Part shown: positions 24,109 through 29,911 of the stretch, piece by piece
How the letters are laid out: each line of letters starts with the position of its first letter
Numbering within the stretch: the stretch's first letter is position 1
Assembly (NCBI GenBank): GCA_937957685.1
Contig: CALGAO010000099.1
Location: 1-29,911 of the forward strand
Direction: 5' to 3'
Source of the DNA: an uncultured Paenibacillaceae bacterium
GTDB lineage: Bacteria; Bacillota; Bacilli; Paenibacillales; DA-C8
DNA length: 29,911 nt
The notes under the pieces: model-generated
Told to the model about the DNA's origin: nothing
The model's input: the letters and a program-made list of their open reading frames with translations, nothing else
The model's database searches: none
Position numbers and translations under genes: made by a program

Positions 24109-24138
24109 ACCAGGCCGGACAGGAGTGTCCAGGCTGGT
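24109..24138. other. Bulged inverted repeat between sepM and ylbJ
   Basis: ACCAG-CC-GGACA pairs with TGTCC-GG-CTGGT around GGAG, with two single-base bulges. It lies in the divergent region 40 bases upstream of sepM. It could be an operator or an RNA hairpin in the sepM leader; no regulator is evident. Confidence 0.4.
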
Positions 24139-24165
24139 CTAAACGGGCCGAGCCTGACGTACAAT
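24137..24165 (+). promoter_or_regulatory. Possible SigE-type promoter for ylbJ
   Basis: CGTACAAT (24158-24165) resembles the sigma-E -10 consensus CATACAAT with one mismatch; a weak -35 GTCTAAA lies 14 bases upstream. This would suit a sporulation gene, but the match is loose. Confidence 0.25.
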
Positions 24166-24198
24166 GCAGTAAGTCTGAGTATACGGGAGGTCTAAGCG

Positions 24199-25485
24199 TT
24201 GACACCACCATCCAGAACTCCTGGCAGTCTGGCTGTGACCATCATCCTCGGTGTCGCTGCTTGCCTGGTTGTCGGTTGCATCGTTATCTATCCGGATCAG
24301 ATCCTGAGATCCTCACTGGAAGGATTATCGATATGGTGGAAGATCGTCTTCCCCGCCCTTCTGCCCTTCCTGATCCTCGTCGAGATCATGGCGGGACTCG
24401 GCGTCATGCACTTCATCGGAGGGCTGCTCGATCCCGCGATGCGGCGGCTGTTCGGCCTGCCGGGCCTGGCGGGCTGGTGCCTGACCGTCGGGTGGATGGC
24501 GGGCGCTCCGGCGACCGCGAGACAGATCGCCGCATTGCGGAAGGACGGCGTCTTCACCCGCCAGCAAGCGGAACAGCTCATGGGGCTCGCCCATGCCGCA
24601 AGCCCCGTGTTGATCATGCTCGTCATCTCCGCCGGCTTCCTCGCGCAACCGGCGCTTGGCCTGCCGTTGCTCGCCATCCACTGGCTGGGGGCCTCCCTGG
24701 CCGCGATCGCAACCCGGCAGCGGAGCGGCTCCGGCTCCGCGGAGCGCGAGCAGGCCATGCGAACGGACCTGGACCAGCCATGGCCCGGGCTTCTCCGGCA
24801 CAGCCTGCGCGCGATGGCGCGGGCCAGGAAGGCAGACGGCCGGCCGTTCGGCCGGCTGCTCGGCGACAGCGTATTCGAATCGATTCAGAAGCTGATGGTC
24901 ATCGGCGGATACATGATCTTCTTCTCGGTCCTGATCAAGATCCTCCTGCTGCTCGGGATCGGCCAGGCGCTCATCCAGCTCGTGAGCGGCGCGCTGCAGG
25001 CGGTTGGCTTGCCTGAGGCGCTGGCCGTTGCCGCAGTCCACGGGCTGTTCGAGCAGCACCTGGGCGCCTATGCGCTGCACAGCGCGGCGGCGGACAGGTG
25101 GACGATGGCGGCGATCAGCGGCTTGCTCGGCTGGAGCGGATGGTGCCTGCACGCGCAGGTGAAGGCGGCCTCTGCGGGGACCGATCTGCGCTACCGCGCC
25201 TTCCTGTTGTTCCGCCTGACGCATGCGGTGGCCGGAGCGACCCTGACCCTGCTCATATATCCGCTGCTGGACGTGCTGCCAACGGCAACGCCAGGCTTCA
25301 AGGCGACCGGAGAAGCGCTCCCCGCCTGGTCCGACGAGCTGTCTGCCGCAGTCGGAGATCCCGACTGGATGTCCATCCTGCTGCTGAACGGCTCGCTTCT
25401 CGCCGCAGCCATAGGAGCGCTGACGGCGCTGGCGATGGCTTCGGTCGCCATCGTTTACTCCGGCCGGCAGGCGAGACACCGCTGA
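24199..25485 (+). CDS. ylbJ: Sporulation integral membrane protein YlbJ
   Basis: YlbJ is a polytopic membrane protein required for spore cortex formation in B. subtilis, made in the mother cell. The 428 residues give about eight hydrophobic segments and contain the two gate-like repeats typical of this nucleoside-recognition/Gate-domain type, e.g. WWKIVFPALLPFLILVEI and ESIQKLMVIGGYMIFFSVL. The start codon is TTG at 24199 with GGGAGG eight bases upstream. It is a single-gene unit, divergent from sepM and convergent with coaD. Its presence indicates an endospore former. Confidence 0.92.
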   Translation: MTPPSRTPGSLAVTIILGVAACLVVGCIVIYPDQILRSSLEGLSIWWKIVFPALLPFLILVEIMAGLGVMHFIGGLLDPAMRRLFGLPGLAGWCLTVGWMAGAPATARQIAALRKDGVFTRQQAEQLMGLAHAASPVLIMLVISAGFLAQPALGLPLLAIHWLGASLAAIATRQRSGSGSAEREQAMRTDLDQPWPGLLRHSLRAMARARKADGRPFGRLLGDSVFESIQKLMVIGGYMIFFSVLIKILLLLGIGQALIQLVSGALQAVGLPEALAVAAVHGLFEQHLGAYALHSAAADRWTMAAISGLLGWSGWCLHAQVKAASAGTDLRYRAFLLFRLTHAVAGATLTLLIYPLLDVLPTATPGFKATGEALPAWSDELSAAVGDPDWMSILLLNGSLLAAAIGALTALAMASVAIVYSGRQARHR

Positions 25486-25519
25486 ATCCGGAGCAGCGGC
25501 GGTCTCCTGGTCCGACGGC

Positions 25520-26032
25520 CTAGTCCGTAAAGGATCTGAACTTCGCGCGGAGCGCCTTCTCAACGACCTCCGGCACGAGATCCGCCACGCTGCCGTGGAA
25601 TTTCGCGATCTCCTTGACGATGCTGGAACTCAGGTAGGAATATTGTGGATTCGTCATCATGAAGAACGTCTCCACCTGATCGTTCAGCTTGCTGTTCGTC
25701 GAGGCCAGCTGCAGCTCATATTCGAAGTCCGACACCGCCCGCAGGCCGCGGACGATGATGCTGGCATTTTTCTGCTTCATATAGTTGACGAGCAGGTCGC
25801 GGAACGTGTCGACCTCCACATTCGGGATGTCCTTCGTCACCTCTACCAGCAGCTGCCTGCGCTCCTCCACGGTAAACAGCGGCTGCTTGCTGGAATTGTT
25901 GAGCACCGCCACGATCACATGGTCAAAATGCTTCGCAGCTCGGTGAATGATATCCAGATGCCCGTTCGTCACCGGATCGAAGCTGCCGGGATAAACGGCG
26001 ATATGTTCAGGTTTGTTCGGCTTGGCCATCAT
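25520..26032 (-). CDS. coaD: Phosphopantetheine adenylyltransferase
   Basis: CoaD adenylates 4'-phosphopantetheine to dephospho-CoA, the penultimate step of coenzyme A synthesis. The 170 residues contain the nucleotidyltransferase motif YPGSFDPVTNGHLD with Thr22 and His25, IVRGLRAVSDFEYE, and SYLSSSIVKEIA. Two adjacent ATGs (26032, 26029) follow GGAGTG; the upstream one is given. It overlaps the end of rsmD by 26 bases, the common rsmD-coaD pairing. Confidence 0.97.
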   Translation of the reverse strand: MMAKPNKPEHIAVYPGSFDPVTNGHLDIIHRAAKHFDHVIVAVLNNSSKQPLFTVEERRQLLVEVTKDIPNVEVDTFRDLLVNYMKQKNASIIVRGLRAVSDFEYELQLASTNSKLNDQVETFFMMTNPQYSYLSSSIVKEIAKFHGSVADLVPEVVEKALRAKFRSFTD

Positions 26033-26612
26033 GCATCACTCCAATGTCAGTAGGTTCACTTGCTTGGTGCCGATAGATCGATACAGCCGTATCTCCGTAT
26101 TCGCTGTAACGCGAACGGGCGAGCGCCCCGATCTGCGGCTCGTATGTATGCTTCGCATCATGTTCGACGACGATGATCGCCCCGTCGGCCAGCAGCTGCT
26201 TCTCCTGCAACTGGAGCATGACGAGATCCATATTCGTCAGCCTGTACGGCGGGTCCAGGAAGACCAGATCGAACTTCAGCCCCCGCTTCGCCATGACGGA
26301 GAGCGCCTTCATGGCGTCGTTCCGGTAAACTTCGGCGCGAGCTGTGAATCCGGATCTCTCTATATTCTCTCTGATCGTCTCCACCGCCTTGCGGTCTTGG
26401 TCGATGAGCACCGCCTTGTCCATGCCGCGGCTGAGCGCTTCGATGGCCAGACCTCCCGTGCCGGCGTACAGATCGAGCGCCATTCCGCCTTCAAAGTATG
26501 GCCCGATCATGCTGAAGATCGCTTCCTTCACCTTGTCGGTCGTCGGCCGCGTATTGGTCCCGGGCACTGCTCTGAGCGGCCTGCCCTTGGCCGTCCCGGA
26601 TATGACCCTCAC
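26007..26612 (-). CDS. rsmD: 16S rRNA (guanine966-N2)-methyltransferase
   Basis: RsmD methylates G966 of 16S rRNA using S-adenosylmethionine. The 201 residues have MRVISGTAKGRPLRAVPG at the start, the SAM-binding motif DLYAGTGGLAIEALSRG (47-63) and catalytic DPPY (120-123). The start codon is GTG at 26612, preceded by GGGGGAGAG. It has about 15 extra residues at the C-terminus that overlap the coaD reading frame. Confidence 0.96.
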   Translation of the reverse strand: MRVISGTAKGRPLRAVPGTNTRPTTDKVKEAIFSMIGPYFEGGMALDLYAGTGGLAIEALSRGMDKAVLIDQDRKAVETIRENIERSGFTARAEVYRNDAMKALSVMAKRGLKFDLVFLDPPYRLTNMDLVMLQLQEKQLLADGAIIVVEHDAKHTYEPQIGALARSRYSEYGDTAVSIYRHQASEPTDIGVMHDGQAEQT

Positions 26613-26661
26613 TTCGTTCTCTCCCCCTTATGCAGACCTCAAGCGCTGAAACATCTATCTT

Positions 26662-26690
26662 ATCGTACCACATTCAAAAAAAAATGAGAA
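26662..26690 (-). promoter_or_regulatory. Possible promoter for rsmD-coaD
   Basis: Minus strand TTCTCA (26685-26690), a 17-base spacer holding nine consecutive T, and TACGAT (26662-26667) preceded by TGG as an extended -10. It lies 50 bases upstream of rsmD. Confidence 0.45.
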
Positions 26691-26695
26691 AATAC

Positions 26696-26789
26696 TCCGT
26701 CAGAAAAAACGTGGCAAAATCGCGTCGCTCCTGTCCGTCAGCATATCCAGGGGCCGCCGTTTGGTCCAAGAGGTCGCCGAGTCCGTCAG
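26696..26789 (+). repeat. Three direct copies of TCCGTCAG
   Basis: TCCGTCAG occurs at 26696-26703, 26734-26741 and 26782-26789 in the 263-base gap before the 84-residue gene. Spacings are 38 and 48 bases. It could be a set of protein-binding sites or simple chance in a GC-rich stretch. Confidence 0.35.
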
Positions 26790-26875
26790 ACAGATGGATG
26801 AGCATGGAATATTCAGAGGCGGCAGGAAGTCCGTTCATGTTGTCGAATTATGTCAGGAAGAGAGGAGAGATTCAT

Positions 26876-27130
26876 ATGCTGGCTGAACTTGTTGCCGAAG
26901 GAGAGAAACTGGGAGAACAGGTGGAATGGGATGCACGCAGGTTTGTCCACGTTCTGGAAGGGGTGGAATTTGAGAAGTGGACTGCGGAGGTCATCCTGTA
27001 CCTGGAAAGACACCATCCGGACAGTTCCCTGACGGCCAAAGCGATCGATCAAACCAGAGGAAAAGTGGGCTATGACGAATATCAATTCCTGCTGGGGCTT
27101 ATGAAAGCGTTGCAGGAAACCGGGGATTGA
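26876..27130 (+). CDS. Hypothetical protein, 84 aa
   Basis: Function unknown. The protein is small, acidic and probably all-helical, with no membrane segment: MLAELVAEGEKLGEQVEWD, then VHVLEGVEFEKWTAEVILYLE and a C-terminal YDEYQFLLGLMKALQETGD. The start at ATG 26876 is supported by AGAGGAGAG eight bases upstream; the frame is open further upstream but that part reads as non-coding. It lies 132 bases before the NagB-like gene on the same strand and may be co-transcribed with it. Confidence 0.7.
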   Translation: MLAELVAEGEKLGEQVEWDARRFVHVLEGVEFEKWTAEVILYLERHHPDSSLTAKAIDQTRGKVGYDEYQFLLGLMKALQETGD

Positions 27131-27262
27131 AGCTGTGGGACACCGGGCTTGGGCTCCGTGGTTCTCCCGAGATCCGGCATCCGCATCGTCGCCCTGATCC
27201 GTTGCTCGAGAGCAGCTTCTTCAACCGGAAGTCGAACATCATCTGGCAAGAGGTGAATATCT

Positions 27263-28030
27263 GTGATCAAAGCATTTGAAGTGGATCGGCTGCATGTTCA
27301 GGTGTATGAGAATCGGAAGCAGATGGGCATCGCTGCGGCGGCTGTCGTGTCCCATCGCATGCGACAATTGCTGGAGGAGCAAGGGACACTGGCCATGGTG
27401 TTCGCGGCGGCGCCATCGCAGAATGAGTTCCTGGATGCCCTGGTGGAGAGAACCGCAAGCCTCGACTGGGGGAAAGTCGCGGTGTTTCAGATGGACGAAT
27501 ACATCGGTCTGCCGCTCGATGCGCCCCAGAGGTTCTCGACGTTCCTCAAACAGCGCATCTGGGACAAGGTACGCCCCGGACAGGTGCATCTCATGAATAT
27601 GCATGGCGATGCCGCGGAGCTGGAGTGTGAACGATACAGCGCGCTGATCGCCAAACAGCCGATCGATATCGTCTGTTTCGGCATCGGGGAGAATGGACAT
27701 ATCGCCTTCAACGACCCTCCTGTGGCGAACTTCCAGGATGATCGGCTCATGAAGATGGTGGAACTGGATGAATCATGCCGCAGGCAGCAGGTGAACGATG
27801 GCTGCTTCCCGAGCCTCGACGAGGTGCCTCGCACCGCGATGACCCTGACGATCCCGGCCTTGATGTCGGGCAAGGAGCTGTATGGCATCGTCCCCGGGGC
27901 GCGCAAGAAACAGGCCGTCTATCAGACGCTGCACGGTCCGGTTACGACGGCGTGTCCGGCTTCCATCATCAGACAGCATCCGAACTGTACGTTGTTTGTT
28001 GACCAGGAAGCTTACGGTGACCAGATCTGA
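27263..28030 (+). CDS. Glucosamine-6-phosphate deaminase-like protein
   Basis: A NagB/6-phosphogluconolactonase superfamily protein of 255 residues. It keeps VAVFQMDEYIGLP, with Asp78 at the position of the catalytic base of NagB, and FGIGENGHIAFNDPP with His146. Compared with classic NagB, the Asp before the Gly-His is Asn144 and the downstream Glu is Asp151, so the triad is changed. This variant motif is, to my recollection, shared by a divergent subfamily whose substrate is less certain; amino-sugar phosphate isomerase/deaminase is a reasonable guess. The start is GTG at 27263, seven bases after AGAGGTG. No nagA or sugar transporter is adjacent. Confidence 0.85.
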   Translation: MIKAFEVDRLHVQVYENRKQMGIAAAAVVSHRMRQLLEEQGTLAMVFAAAPSQNEFLDALVERTASLDWGKVAVFQMDEYIGLPLDAPQRFSTFLKQRIWDKVRPGQVHLMNMHGDAAELECERYSALIAKQPIDIVCFGIGENGHIAFNDPPVANFQDDRLMKMVELDESCRRQQVNDGCFPSLDEVPRTAMTLTIPALMSGKELYGIVPGARKKQAVYQTLHGPVTTACPASIIRQHPNCTLFVDQEAYGDQI

Positions 28031-28051
28031 TCAAAAAAGATTAACACAGCC

Positions 28052-28080
28052 AAAAAAACCGCGGCACAAGGCTTCGCGGT
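28052..28080 (-). terminator. Minus-strand terminator
   Basis: ACCGCG/CGCGGT (28058-28063 with 28075-28080) with short inner pairing, followed on the minus strand by a run of T. No minus-strand gene ends close to it; the nearest ends 200 bases upstream at 28277. It probably gives that gene a long 3' tail. Confidence 0.65.
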
Positions 28081-28091
28081 GAAAGTGATTC

Positions 28092-28115
28092 GGGCGCCCT
28101 CGCGGGCGCCCTTTC
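28092..28115 (+). terminator. Terminator-like hairpin after the NagB-like gene
   Basis: A perfect 8-bp stem GGGCGCCC/GGGCGCCC with loop TCGC, followed by CTTTC-type sequence with only TTT. TGAAAG and CTTTCA extend pairing outside an internal loop. Being palindromic it could work on either strand; the short T run makes termination strength uncertain. Confidence 0.5.
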
Positions 28116-28276
28116 ATGGGAGAGGAGAAACCGGATGAAGAGCTTATGGGGAAACGTAAGTCTTCTCCGCGGTTGTCTGCGGCATCTCTCGATGCCGACA
28201 TTATCAGGATGTCCGGTTTGCTCAATTTTATACACGTGCGGATGTATTTTTTTCACATTCCATTTTTTATTTTTTA

Positions 28277-28777
28277 TCAGGAAAGATCGTCCGGCCTCGG
28301 CACCTCGCCGTCCAGCAGCTTCTCCATCGCTTCCAGCAAACGGCGCACGGAATCCTCGTCATATTGGCCGCGCTCCTTGAACTCGCGCAGTTGCTTGCGA
28401 AACTCCCCCGCGATGCGCTCCTGCTCCTCCGCATCCTCCAGGCCTTCCGGGTCGAACCACACGTAATGGTCGTTCGGACCGTTGCGCAGATACGGACGCA
28501 ACCAGTTGTCGGGATACGTATAGGGCTGCTCGCCCAGCACGATGGCCAGCACATCATCGGTGGCAAGCGGCAGCAGCTGGTGATAATATTCCCGCTCCCC
28601 GCTGCCCGCCAGATCGATATGCAGGTAAACATAGTGCAGATAATGCTCGCCCGTCTCCTTGTCCTTGACGATCGCATAGTGCTCCAGCTCGCTCGTATGC
28701 AGATCCTGCACCGTATCGATCCGGTCCTGCAGCTCGCCGGAGGGGATCATCCTCATCGTTTGAAAGGACTGCGCCAT
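28277..28777 (-). CDS. Conserved-looking hypothetical protein, 166 aa
   Basis: Function unknown. A soluble acidic protein with no signal peptide, starting MAQSFQTMRMIPSGELQDR and containing DLHTSELEHYAIVKDKETGE, HYLHYVYLHIDLAG, LGEQPYTYPDNWLRPYLRNG and YVWFDPEGLED, ending in a charged helical tail. The start at ATG 28777 follows GGGGAGA by eight bases; a 70-codon open extension upstream runs through the LexA-box region and is rejected. It is divergent from the Y-family polymerase, but the LexA boxes are 120 bases or more from its start. Confidence 0.82.
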   Translation of the reverse strand: MAQSFQTMRMIPSGELQDRIDTVQDLHTSELEHYAIVKDKETGEHYLHYVYLHIDLAGSGEREYYHQLLPLATDDVLAIVLGEQPYTYPDNWLRPYLRNGPNDHYVWFDPEGLEDAEEQERIAGEFRKQLREFKERGQYDEDSVRRLLEAMEKLLDGEVPRPDDLS

Positions 28778-28808
28778 TATGATCTCTCCCCTTTCCTTCC
28801 TATGCTTC

Positions 28809-28817
28809 ATCATACCA
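28809..28817 (-). promoter_or_regulatory. Possible extended -10 for the 166-aa gene
   Basis: Minus strand TGGTATGAT (extended -10) lies about 32 bases upstream of the start codon; the -35 region is poor. Confidence 0.4.
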
Positions 28818-28890
28818 CATTTATCCCTCCGGCATGTACGAATCGGCGAACTTTCGTCTGTCTCTCCGGCTTTTTTCTCCTGTCTCCCCC

Positions 28891-28920
28891 TTGAATACGA
28901 ACATATATTCGCATTATAAT
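28891..28920 (+). promoter_or_regulatory. SOS-type promoter for the Y-family polymerase
   Basis: TTGAAT (28891-28896), an 18-base spacer and a perfect TATAAT (28915-28920). The first LexA box fills most of the spacer, so LexA bound there would exclude RNA polymerase. The leader to the start codon is about 88 bases. Confidence 0.8.
28898..28911 (+). promoter_or_regulatory. LexA (DinR) box 1
   Basis: CGAACATATATTCG matches the Gram-positive SOS box CGAAC-N4-GTTCG at all but one base. It lies between the -35 and -10 elements of the polymerase promoter. Confidence 0.85.
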
Positions 28921-28940
28921 AAGGGATGGCCGCAGGAATA

Positions 28941-28954
28941 CGAATATATGTTCG
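28941..28954 (+). promoter_or_regulatory. LexA (DinR) box 2
   Basis: CGAATATATGTTCG is the exact reverse complement of box 1, with the same GAATA directly before it. It lies 29 bases further downstream, past the expected start site, giving a second roadblock site or allowing cooperative binding. Confidence 0.82.
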
Positions 28955-29015
28955 GTCTATGTAGCCACCATCGACCTGCGGCCCCATCCCGAATCAGGAA
29001 CATCAGGTGAGAGCT

Positions 29016-29911
29016 ATGGAATCCGGAAACGAGAGGACCATCTTCCTCGTCGATATGCAGAGCTTCTACGCCAGCGTGGAGAAAGCCGCTCACCCGGAGT
29101 TTCGCGACAAGCCGCTGATCGTCGCCGGCGACCCGGCGCGCCGCTCGGGCATCGTCCTGGCCGCGTGCCCGATCGCCAAGAAGTACGGCGTGACGACCGC
29201 CGAACGGGTCGGCGAAGCCGTGCGCAAATGCCCTGAAGTCGTCGTCATCAGGCCGCATATGCAGGAGTATATCAACGTGTCCCTGCAGATCTCGGCGATC
29301 CTCGAGCGCTTCAGCGATCTGGTCGAGCCCTATTCGATCGACGAGCAGTTCGTCGATGTGACCGGCACCATGGCGCTGTTCGGCAAGGATCCTGTGGAGG
29401 TCGCCCTCCGGATCCAGGCGGCGATCGGCCGCGAGACCGGCGTGTACGCGCGCGTCGGCATCGGACCGAACAAGGTGCTGGCGAAGATGGCCTGCGACAA
29501 CTTCGCCAAGAAGAATCAGAACGGCATCTTCACGCTGACCCATGACAACAAGCGCGAATATCTCTGGCCGCTCGGCATCGACAAGATGTTCGGCGTCGGC
29601 AGCCGCCTGAACCGCCATCTGCGGCGGCTCGGCATCCACACGATCGGGCAGCTCGCCGCATATCCCCTGGAGCGGCTCAGGCAGATCTGGGGCGTGAACG
29701 GCCATGTGCTGTGGATGACCGCCAACGGCTATGACTATTCGCCCGTTACGCCAACGACCTACGACACGCAGAAAGGCATCGGCCACCACATGACGTTGCC
29801 GCGCGACTATCGCACGGCCGAGGAGATCCGGGTGGTGCTTTTGGGTATCAATATTAAAATATGTGTGCATAAAACTAAAAAGCCTTTAATCGCCTGGAAA
29901 AACAGTGTTTT
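29016..29911 (+). CDS. UvrX-type Y-family DNA polymerase, apparently interrupted
   Basis: A translesion DNA polymerase of the UvrX/YqjW type, used in SOS-induced bypass of DNA damage. The start at ATG 29016 follows AGGTGA. Asp13 (FLVDMQSFYASVE) and Asp109-Glu110 (YSIDEQFVDV) are the metal-binding residues; the finger region follows, then RVGIGPNKVLAKMACDNFAKKN and a helix-hairpin-helix (KMFGVGSRLNRHLRRLGIHT), and GIGHHMTLPRDYRTAEEIRVVLL. After about residue 276 (near 29,840) the family sequence (expected to continue into the little-finger domain, about 420 residues in all) stops. The frame stays open to the window end with AT-rich, unrelated codons, so the gene is probably truncated by an insertion. 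Confidence 0.88.
   Translation, partial: MESGNERTIFLVDMQSFYASVEKAAHPEFRDKPLIVAGDPARRSGIVLAACPIAKKYGVTTAERVGEAVRKCPEVVVIRPHMQEYINVSLQISAILERFSDLVEPYSIDEQFVDVTGTMALFGKDPVEVALRIQAAIGRETGVYARVGIGPNKVLAKMACDNFAKKNQNGIFTLTHDNKREYLWPLGIDKMFGVGSRLNRHLRRLGIHTIGQLAAYPLERLRQIWGVNGHVLWMTANGYDYSPVTPTTYDTQKGIGHHMTLPRDYRTAEEIRVVLLGINIKICVHKTKKPLIAWKNSV
29839..29911. mobile_element. Left end of a possible inserted element
   Basis: From about 29,839 the sequence drops to roughly 29% GC by my count, against a GC-rich gene before it, and replaces the expected polymerase C-terminus. No transposase or complete terminal repeat is visible in 73 bases. An insertion sequence is the simplest explanation; a group II intron or a mis-joined assembly end cannot be excluded. 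Confidence 0.45.

Noticed and set aside
24109..24138. Bulged hairpin as a riboswitch or T-box for sepM
   Set aside because: No T-box core, antiterminator or other recognisable aptamer element surrounds it.
28135..28380. A plus-strand 81-codon open frame behind GAGAGGAG
   Set aside because: The ribosome binding site is good, but the second half lies antisense to the 166-residue gene and the sequence has no recognisable features. A real short peptide cannot be fully excluded.
29839..29911. Natural in-frame C-terminus of the Y-family polymerase
   Set aside because: Base composition and codon choice change abruptly and the residues do not resemble the expected little-finger domain.

Overview
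The window looks like a chromosomal core region of a fairly high-GC, spore-forming member of the Firmicutes, most likely Paenibacillaceae (Paenibacillus, Cohnella or a relative). Three things point there: the gene order fapR-plsX-fabH-fabD-fabG-acpP-fabF-rnc-smc-ftsY ... ylxM-ffh-rpsP-khpA-rimM-trmD-rplS-lepB, the Bacillus-type set coaD/rsmD/ylbJ/ylbL/ylbM/yceD/rpmF, and strong purine-rich ribosome binding sites. No tRNA, rRNA, CRISPR array or prophage was seen.

Layout on the given strand. Positions 1-5251 hold a minus-strand translation and protein-export block: ylxM, ffh (SRP GTPase), rpsP, khpA, rimM and trmD, then rplS with its own promoter, a terminator, and lepB running off the left edge. 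Positions 5305-8598 hold a block that interrupts the usual ftsY-ylxM-ffh linkage. It has two small minus-strand genes of unknown function and a plus-strand pair encoding an MBOAT O-acyltransferase and an SGNH-like membrane-anchored partner, probably acetylating an extracellular polymer. Positions 8628-20411 are a long minus-strand run: fapR, plsX, fabH, fabD, fabG, acpP and fabF (type II fatty acid synthesis under the FapR repressor), then rnc, smc and ftsY. A sigma-A-like promoter with an overlapping FapR operator sits upstream of fapR.

Positions 20438-21354 carry yceD-rpmF (minus) with a near-consensus promoter and apparent tandem terminators. Next come tmcAL (plus), sepM/ylbL (minus), the sporulation membrane gene ylbJ (plus) and coaD-rsmD (minus). 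From about 26.6 kb the region is more accessory: an unknown 84-residue protein, a divergent glucosamine-6-phosphate deaminase-like protein, an unknown 166-residue protein on the minus strand, and a Y-family translesion polymerase (UvrX type) behind a promoter with two LexA/DinR boxes. The polymerase frame loses family resemblance at about 29,840 and the last ~70 bases turn sharply AT-rich. This suggests that an inserted element disrupts the gene at the window edge.

Most of the window is well-known core biology. The parts most worth a second look are the acyltransferase cassette inside the SRP/SMC cluster, the interrupted SOS polymerase, the catalytic-residue changes in the NagB-like protein, and several stable intergenic hairpins around acpP and elsewhere. 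I saw no convincing new defence or mobile system. Family assignments come from recognising motifs by eye; no database search was possible.
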